Below, piece after piece: positions 20,597-27,100 of a stretch of DNA of 27,100 nt. Position numbers and translations under genes: made by a program. Origin of the DNA: Spirogloea muscicola (taxonomy: Eukaryota; Streptophyta; Zygnematophyceae; Spirogloeales; Spirogloeaceae); contig WELB01000012.1 of NCBI GenBank assembly GCA_009602725.1, positions 92,271 to 119,370 of the forward strand, written 5' to 3'. Within the stretch, counting starts at the first letter, position 1. Each line of letters starts with the position of its first letter. The notes under the pieces were generated by a model. It was not told the DNA's origin and made no database searches. It worked only from the letters and a program-made list of their open reading frames with translations.

Positions 20597-20660
20597 GGAA
20601 GGAGTTGGAGTGTGTATTCAGAGATGGAGGGCCTGTTTGGCCAAGTACAAATGCAAAACA
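20597..20660 (-). repeat. Retroelement tail fragment (minus)
   Basis: On the minus strand GCATTTGTACTTGGCC followed by AAACAGGCC and TGAATACACACTC parallels the arms at 7100-7208 and 7950-8057 (GCCTTTGTACTTGGCCATTT...AATACACGAAA). It continues leftward into the 20458-20547 tail, marking another 3' end pointing toward syndetin. Confidence 0.6.
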
Positions 20661-20960
20661 AAAGGGCGGGGGGGAAAGGCGACGACGCGGGTATCGGGGC
20701 TAGAGCAACGACTGCGACCCACGGCGCCTCGCCTCCCGCGGTTGCTCCTCTGATTCTGGCCGGGAGAAAGAAGCCCGACGGCCCCCTGAAGCAAGCAGCG
20801 CCATACCCTGTTGTAACTTGTGGCTTGTGGTTTGTGGCTTGTGGCTTGTGGCTTCTCTTCTTGTGGCGTCACCGAGGGCGGTCGGGACGGCGCCTGGCGC
20901 CCCTGCGGAGACGACTTGTGTTGCTCGCCCGCCTCCGCCTCACCACTTCTGTGGTTACCT

Positions 20961-21330
20961 CCCACGAAAATGCCATGTTCGGCCTTTTCCTGGAGGCAGG
21001 GTACACAGTGGCGACCGAGAACACGTCCACCATGCCCATACCTGCAGGGGGCCGATGGACTCCATAGACGGCCGGTCGACCTGGTGGTCACCACACGGGG
21101 CGGTGGCCCGCGGGTCATCGCCAACGTGGTCTTCACAGATGTGGTTGATTGGTCCAATCCGGGGCTCTCTGCCTCAAAGGCTGGGCATGCAGCTGCGAAC
21201 GTTGCTCGTGGCAAAAGCGGCTAAACACTTGGACCACTAAGAATGGGACGAGTTCATCCCACTGGCCTTCGATGTGCACGGGGCTTTCAAGTCTTAGTGG
21301 CTGGACCTGTTGGCCGATGTCAATGGTGCA
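20961..21330 (+). pseudogene. Copy C: broken LINE-like C-terminal remnant
   Basis: Blocks in order but in changing frames: HENAMFGLFLEAGYTVATEN, GADGLHRRPVDLVVTTRGGG, PRVIANVVFTDVVDWSNPGL, KAAKHLDH, a TAA stop (21238-21240), EWDEFIPLAFDVHGAFKS, TAG (21295-21297) and WLDLLADVNGAF. It is most similar to copy B and carries the TAG at the same site. Similarity ends near 21330, so unlike the other copies it lacks the LTRxY terminus. Confidence 0.7.
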
Positions 21331-21781
21331 TTTACAGCGTTTCAGTAATTCCACGTCCTGTTACTCTGCCATGGACTTGTCATAGGTGACCAAGAGAATG
21401 TTGGGGCCTTGGCCTACCTGCAAAGGTAGCGCGAAGTAGGCCGATCGGCCAGGTACCAAGGCAGTTCAAGAGACTGTACAATATGTCTGTGCCGGCCATC
21501 AGTCGCCCTTTTGAAAGGCTGAAAACCCTGGGCCATAGAAACAGTGCATGGAGGCCTGAGGAAGGGGACAGCCCTGTGCACAAGGCCCGCCTTCAGCTTA
21601 GAGCGTGGGCCAGGTGGACCACGGGTGCCTGGCCTACTAAGTTGGAAGGAGCGGACTAGATGTTCCAGGGGTGACCTAATGCAGCAAAGGCCACAAAGTG
21701 TGCTTCTCAACCCCATAGTTTCCACCAGGTAGTCTGTATCATGATTTGTCAGCTCAAGTATGATTAAGGTGCACCATGCAA
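21331..21781. other. Intergenic: 3' flank of PPR-SMR gene
   Basis: No gene recognised. It should hold the 3' untranslated region of the minus-strand PPR-SMR gene. A TGTAA occurs on the minus strand at 21332-21336, rather far from the stop. Confidence 0.45.
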
Positions 21782-24700
21782 TCACTGCACAGCTGCCAGC
21801 TCTTTTCGCTTGGCGAGCCATGCATTAAGGGCATCTTTGGGTACTTTCAAGCGGCCCGGATTCAATGAGGGACGCCGTACAGCCCCGTCTAGGAATGATG
21901 TCTTGCTTGCAGGGCTGTGGAAGGGCGTGGTGGTAATGACCTGGAAGCTGTCAGCAGGCTCCCTCGTAGTCGTTGGCAGCCCGTGCAGCTCTCCCTGCTC
22001 CAGGGAGCCTGTTGTGGCACCTGCTTTCTCATCTGCTGCCTCGTCTTTCTCGTCTTTGTCTTGGAGGTTGATTGACGCTACCGCTGCTGTCAGGGGAACG
22101 ATTTGCTCAGTCCCGTGTACAGAGGGCTTTGCACGTCTCCAGGATCGCTCACTGTGCAGCACCGAAGGCTCACCCAAAAATGCCTCTATACTTGATCTGC
22201 CACCTCGTGTTGCCTGCCCTGAGAGCACGTCATGCTCCAGCGGCGGGGCTGCTCCCTGGAGAGGCCGCTTTGGCGCCTCTAGCCGCTCTTGAGCTGCGTG
22301 GGGGTTGGAGGCTAGCACAGGGAGGCCAAGCTCCACTTGCAGCACATGCAGCACGGCCTCGCGCACCACGCTCACACCCGGAACCTCGCTGTGCTTCCCT
22401 ACGCCCGTTATGATGACCAGGTCATCCAGAACAGGTTTGGCTGCACCGATACAACAGTACATTTCCTTTTTGTTAGACAATTGCCCGGAGCCAGTCAAGA
22501 TGTCTAGGACACATCTTGACTGGGCGCTAGTAGGTGAAGCTACAGGAGGGGTGCACTGGAGACAAAGTAATGACCTTTTCCATGGCGCTCCTTGATCAAG
22601 CGCAGGACTGACAGCACTGCTGTCCTTGCTTCAGTCTGCATGGTGGCACACAAGAACAGCATTAGCCACTGACAAGCCTTGACGCTCCTAGTGAGAGTCT
22701 CAGCACTTCACATTGGTGATATTGGAAGTATCCGAGCAGGGTTTCTCCTACACTGGCGTCTACACCTTGGAGAGCCCGTGCAAGTCAATAACTCCGGGGG
22801 ATCCATCCCTGGCGTGACAAGCCACTCTCTGGAGCAGCAGCCCCGTGAACTTGGGGGTTCCATCGTCCTGCTGCGCCAACGGCCAGTGGGGGGCAGCCTT
22901 GGCACTGGCGCTGCCACCCTGGGCTCTGCTTTGTCCACAAGCTTTCCCTTCAAGCGCTCCCTCAGCCCACTCCTTCAGCAGTGACCTCAAGAGGTGGTCA
23001 TTTGGCGCATACCTACAGGTCCAACAGAAGGTATTGCTCAGCACTGAGCGGCATCACTCCGGATTATGCCTCTTGTTGTTGCCACCCTAGAGCATGCCTT
23101 TGTTGTTGCCAAGGAGAAGCGTGAGTGCTGCTGAGCAATACAACTCACTGCACACCTGCCTTGCTTGGAAAAAGGCTCACTATATCTCCGTGGCTATATC
23201 TTAAAAGCATTTAGCGAGTTAGGCTGATGATGCACAATGCAAGCTTGTGAACCACTCAAAGTGGTCTGCTGAGGCAGATTGTCACAAGGAGCGACAACAA
23301 GCTGGAAAATGGCACTGGGCTCATGAGCACACTGGTCACACCCGGCATCACGCATCTCCTCGTACAGGGCAAGTGCTCGCTGGACTTCATGAAGGTTGCA
23401 CCTCCTGTGCAGCCTCAGGAGTGTATTGAAAGTCACCTGTATTATACGGGACAACTGTTGTGTAAGTATAGCACAGGTTCTACAACCCGACTGACGAAGT
23501 GATGCATCATGACAGAACCAAGGCTACTTTCACTTATATTGGACACTCGAAGTCAGAACACCTCACACTGTACTTGCTCTTAATAACCAGCAAGCGGCGT
23601 GGCATGAGTATATGACGACATCACGAGGAGCACTGGAAAAGCAGCACTCGCGTCACTCATGCTTCCAATTCTCAAGAGCGTACGACCACCAGGACGCATA
23701 GGACAGGTAGTCCTTCAGTACACGTGAGCATAGTCATATGCTGCATGGGCGCTGCGCCAACTACAATCACCATGTTCGCTTTTACTCCTCTCTCTTTCAT
23801 GGCATTGTATATTGCAAAAGCTTGGTCCTCATCTCCAGCTCTTACACAGGCCTGCATGCAGCCTCAGATTCTTGTAATGGCCAGATCAAAGTCAATGCTG
23901 GAGGTCCAAAACGTTTCATGTATCTGCTCAGTCGTGCAGGAAAGCCAAGTGCAGGGAAGAACCTTGATTAGTGCAGTGTATGCAACAACATCCGCAATCA
24001 TGCCAGCTTCACGGGCCTCCTTGAACACCTGATTGACTTGTAGCAATCATCATTGAGGAGAAATACAACAAAGTTCTGTGCAATCAGAGATGAGATGCAC
24101 AAACAGATGCAAGACGCGAACGCTCCACAACTTCCACATTGATTTGTGATGTTCTCCACCAGGACCGCACCTCGTCAGTGCTAAGCAACGCAAGCACCAG
24201 GCTGGTGGGGTTTTCAGAGAGCATGGGAGCTTTACTTGCAGAGCGCCAGGCAAGTCCCCTGTGCTACCATGAGCATCCAAAAGAATGTTCCATATTTGCT
24301 GTGTTAGCTGCAATCCCGAGATTTCCATCTCCGCCATCAGCTTTCGGACCTGCAAGACACCTCCAATACGCCTGCGACGTGAGCCCTGGCACCAACCTGC
24401 GCCCTGGCTGCTCTACGTGCAACAGCAAGGTCGCTGCTGACTGGCCAATCCAGAAAGGGCTGGCTGTCACCTTCAAAGGAGCCGCTCCGCAGGCCTTCAT
24501 CAACGTACTGTAGGTGACCTCGTTGGGGGTACACCCCTGCTTACCACCTGCTCTGCCATCGTCTCGCCTGCAAGCTTTGCTGTCTATCCAGCCCGCCCCA
24601 TTGGACCACCGAGCTTGCGGTGCAGCTTTCTTTAAGCATCTGTTTGTGTGAGCTTGTCTCGGCAGTGCACAAGAGTCAGGCGTCCCCACGTCTGCAGAAC

Positions 24701-26861
24701 GTGCACTACCTCGCGATGGACTGCCTCTCCATCCAGACACCAAGTCTACTGGACCATCACTTGGCAGTGTCGCATTGTGATAGTCTCGTTCAGCAGGCGT
24801 CTCATCCCTCGATCGGCCCCCTTCTTTCATCTCCTCAAGTAGGAGGAAGGCGCGCTTCACCTGCCCCGCCTCAATGCAGGCATTGATGAGCATGTTGTAA
24901 GTGCGGGTGGTGGGCGCGACACCACTGTATACCATCTCATGAAAGGTGGAGAAAGCCTGCTCCACCAGGCCTGCCTGCGCACACGCCCCAATCAGTGCCG
25001 TCCACGTCACAACGTTCGGCTGCACGCCGTTGTCCTCCATAGCCCTCCGCACGCTCAGGGCCTCTTGCCACATCTTTGCTTTTGCAAGGACCTGATCACA
25101 CCGCAACTACGTCCATCAATGCCAGTGCTGATTGCAGCGAGTCTTCAGTCTGCAGGGCTAAGGTAGCTTGATTAGAGCGGCAGCTAAAGATCAACTTTGA
25201 CTTGGAAATCAGATTCGCTTGTTTAGCTGTTACTTTGCATTGCTCAGCTCCTGACATGTTTTGTAATTGCATGATGTCACGGGCAGAAATGGCTCATGTC
25301 ACCTGGATGAGCGTGGTATATGCCATGATGTCCAGCAGGCGGCCTGCCTTGTGCGACGCCCAGGCCTCCATACGACGCCAGAGGGAGATGGCCACACAAG
25401 CACGGCCCGTCACAGCACAGGACTTGAGGAGCGCAGCCCACGTGGCACCGTCGGGCTCAACGCCATCCGCAGCCATCGCCGAAAAGGTCGGCCATGGATC
25501 GGCAGCAGCAAGCGCAGTAAGCAGGCTGTTGTATGTAAACACGTTGGGTGGGACACCACTAGTCTTCATCAACTGCGAGCAGTCACAGTGGCAGGACGGC
25601 AGATGCTCGCTCAGTGCGCGATTGCTCTGTCACATAATGCACTCGTAGCATGAAGACAGCAAACTTGTGCAGCAGATGCCATGGATGCGCAGGTTGAACA
25701 TAATTAGCCAAGCGCCGGAAAGCCCGGCAAAACAATGCCTGCAAGCAAGCGTTGGGAGGGCCTCGTAGCAGGTCTCCAGCTTCCACCCACCTTGAATATT
25801 GCCAGAGCTTCTGCTGGGTTACCAGTGCGGGGGCAAGCATCTATAGCAGCCCGGAAGTTGTGCGAGTCTGGCTTGAGGCGGCAGCGAAGCATGTGGTCCA
25901 GGACGAGGTGAACGCCCGCCAAGTCCCCCATGCGGCCCAGCTCCGTGATCATGCGTGTGTAGACGCTCGTCTTCAGGCGCCGCTGCAGTGACGCGTACCT
26001 GCATTGAACAGTATGAGCTCTCGAAACGAGCCTCAATCGAGCAACACGGCGCAGGAGCCTGTCGAATGAATTGGGTACGCCGCGCTAGACCCAGGCGCAG
26101 CCTCTGTAGGGCTCAGCTGCCCCACCTGAGCGCCAGCGCAGCTCCACCCTCCCGGAGACATACCGCGAGCACTCGCTCTGGCGACACGAGCGCTCTGATT
26201 GGGACCCTGGCCCCTATGGAGATCCCACTGAATGCACGTCAGCATGTCTGGCAGGCAAGCCCTCGCTCTCTTTGCTCGACGTGTAGCGTCTCAGCCATGG
26301 GATTAAACAGCGGCGGTACGTGAGCCTGCAGCAGTGGGCGTGCTGGGAGGCAGCTTGCGAGACGCAGTGCGCCTCACCGGCGAGCGTCACGAGGACGTCC
26401 ACACAGGCAGCGGCACGGCCCTGGGCGAGCAGCGCGGCGCAGTGGCGCTCCAGCAGCCTCCAGGGCGCGCTGCTCCGCGTCAGGCGGCAGCCTCGGCGCG
26501 AGGCTGCCAGCTCGGCCACCAGGGCCTCCGCGGCGCATGCGGTCGCGGCCGGCCACGGCTCGTCGCGGCTGCAGCCGCCAGCGGCGTCGGGGGCAGCCGT
26601 GGCGTCTCCTGCTTCATCGAAGTGGAGCGGCCACGAGGTTGTTGACGACAGCGCCGCGGCCACTTGGTCGCAGCCGCGCCGGCTGGAGACGAGGGCGGCC
26701 CCGTTCGCCCCGAGCGCAGCGCCGCCGGCAGCACGGACGCCGGAGTGGCAGGCTGCGGTGGCGGCGTGCCAGGAGACGCGGTGGCTGGGGGTGGCGAGCG
26801 GCCGTGGATGGCGGCCAGGCGCGAGTGGCGACGGGCAGGGAGGCCGCCGCCATGCCGTCAT
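21782..26861 (-). CDS. PPR-SMR protein, predicted organellar
   Basis: Predicted exons: 26320-26861, 25791-25998, 25303-25572, 24471-25091, 24236-24349, 23963-24028, 23771-23851, 23342-23436, 22766-23012, 22575-22635, 21782-22440; 987 residues, all phases closing. Residues 1-60 (MTAWRRPPCPSPLA...) are Arg/Ala/Ser/Pro-rich like an organellar transit peptide. About ten pentatricopeptide repeats span about 185-665, with typical ends such as GVPPNVFTYNSLL, NGVQPNVVTWTALIGACAQA, GVAPTTRTYNMLINACIEAG, NEVTYSTLMKACG and VVAYTALIK. YAPNDHLLRSLLKEW leads to the SMR domain (about 740-815): IDLHGLSK, TEARTAVLSVLRLIKER and LVIITGVGKHSEVPGVSVVR. The C-terminus has RLKVPKDALNAWLAKRKEL, like the closing motif of plant PPR-SMR proteins. 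PPR tracts bind RNA; SMR domains can cleave nucleic acid. Of the plant classes it most resembles the At5g02830-type rather than GUN1 or pTAC2, with moderate confidence. Confidence 0.93.
22575..22780 (-). other. SMR domain start and middle (end of exon 9, exon 10)
   Basis: IDLHGLSK ends exon 9 (22766) and TEARTAVLSVLRLIKERHGK fills the small 61-base exon 10 (22575-22635). The exon was placed because it links the DLHG motif to the TGxGKHS motif in exon 11 in phase (exon 10 ends phase 1, exon 11 starts with two bases). Both SMR signature motifs are intact, with valine at the variable position of TGVGKHS where many plant members have tryptophan. Confidence 0.85.
24471..25091 (-). other. PPR exon 4 with a repeat-interrupting insertion
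   Basis: This 621-base exon encodes four PPR segments. After AFLLLEEMKEGG the expected repeat is interrupted by about 90 residues of low-complexity sequence (RSRDETPAERDYHNA... to ...AGGKQG) before CTPNEVTYSTLMKACG resumes. There is no stop and no clear splice pair around the insertion, so it is taken as translated, though an unrecognised intron is possible. Confidence 0.7.
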
Positions 26862-27100
26862 GGCGGCAAGCTGGGAGCTCGGGATAAAGAAAGCGGCTGC
26901 TGATATGAAAGAATCGGCTGTGAAATGCCAGCCAGATGCATACAGGTGTTCATGACGGAGCCAAAGGCTAGGCAGACAGGGCGCCCTCAATACCCCCGTG
27001 TCAGCAGTAGGAAGTCAGATGAGCTGAGGGGAGGAAGAGCAACCCCGCTGCGCAAGCCAGAGGCTGCTGCAAGGGCGCGACCAGCGCGGCGGTGCAAAGC
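26862..27100 (-). promoter_or_regulatory. Upstream of PPR-SMR with a tail-like inverted repeat
   Basis: GGCTG (26916-26920) and CAGCC (26929-26933) pair around an 8-base loop. On the minus strand the motif reads GGCTGGCATTTCACAGCC, near-identical to the retroelement tail motif at 9651-9668. It lies about 55 bases upstream of the start codon, so it is in the promoter or 5' untranslated region. No other element was recognised. Confidence 0.5.

Noticed and set aside
21810-22413. Plus-strand open frames opposite the PPR-SMR last exon
   Set aside because: The minus strand carries clear SMR motifs and the C-terminal motif, so these are antisense shadows.
26320-26955. Plus-strand open frames opposite PPR-SMR exon 1
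   Set aside because: GC-rich coding sequence of the minus-strand exon produces them; no conserved plus-strand protein.

Overview
The window is nuclear DNA of a green alga, most likely a chlorophyte. The three real genes give their best remembered matches to plant-type proteins. All three are split by many short introns (mostly GT-AG, roughly 90-650 bases), and ORFs without introns are short and uninformative. All splice sites were placed by eye from protein-family conservation, with reading phase checked at every junction. They are predictions without transcript support.

Three genes lie on the minus strand, in the same orientation. (1) A VPS9A-type Rab5 guanine-nucleotide exchange factor at 2064-6136: 10 exons, 599 residues, all phases closing. 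(2) Syndetin/VPS50, the EARP-specific tethering subunit, at 10998-19539: about 24 exons, about 1,197 residues. (3) A pentatricopeptide-repeat protein ending in an SMR domain, of the plant organellar PPR-SMR class, at 21782-26861: 11 exons, 987 residues. Genes 1 and 2 both act on endosomes: Rab5 activation and endocytic recycling. Gene 3 is expected in an organelle, probably the chloroplast. Their adjacency need not mean co-function.

The gaps between the genes hold decayed 3' ends of what looks like one family of non-LTR (LINE-like) retroelements, at 324-1000, about 6900-10205 and 20458-21330. These copies share a C-terminal protein module with a PD-(D/E)XK-like pattern and a terminal peptide resembling LTRGY followed by stop. 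They also share a 3' tail with a GGCTG...CAGCC inverted repeat. No reverse transcriptase palm domain lies in the window, and only one fragment (7192-7794) keeps an open frame. Two copies share a TAG codon at the same position. Copies lie head-to-head, so the tails form imperfect inverted repeats.

Other features are a 122-base poly-A at the left edge (likely a contig-end artefact), a long polypurine/G-rich tract inside VPS9A intron 1, and a very GC-rich block upstream of syndetin. I saw no tRNA, rRNA, CRISPR array or prokaryotic-type operon.
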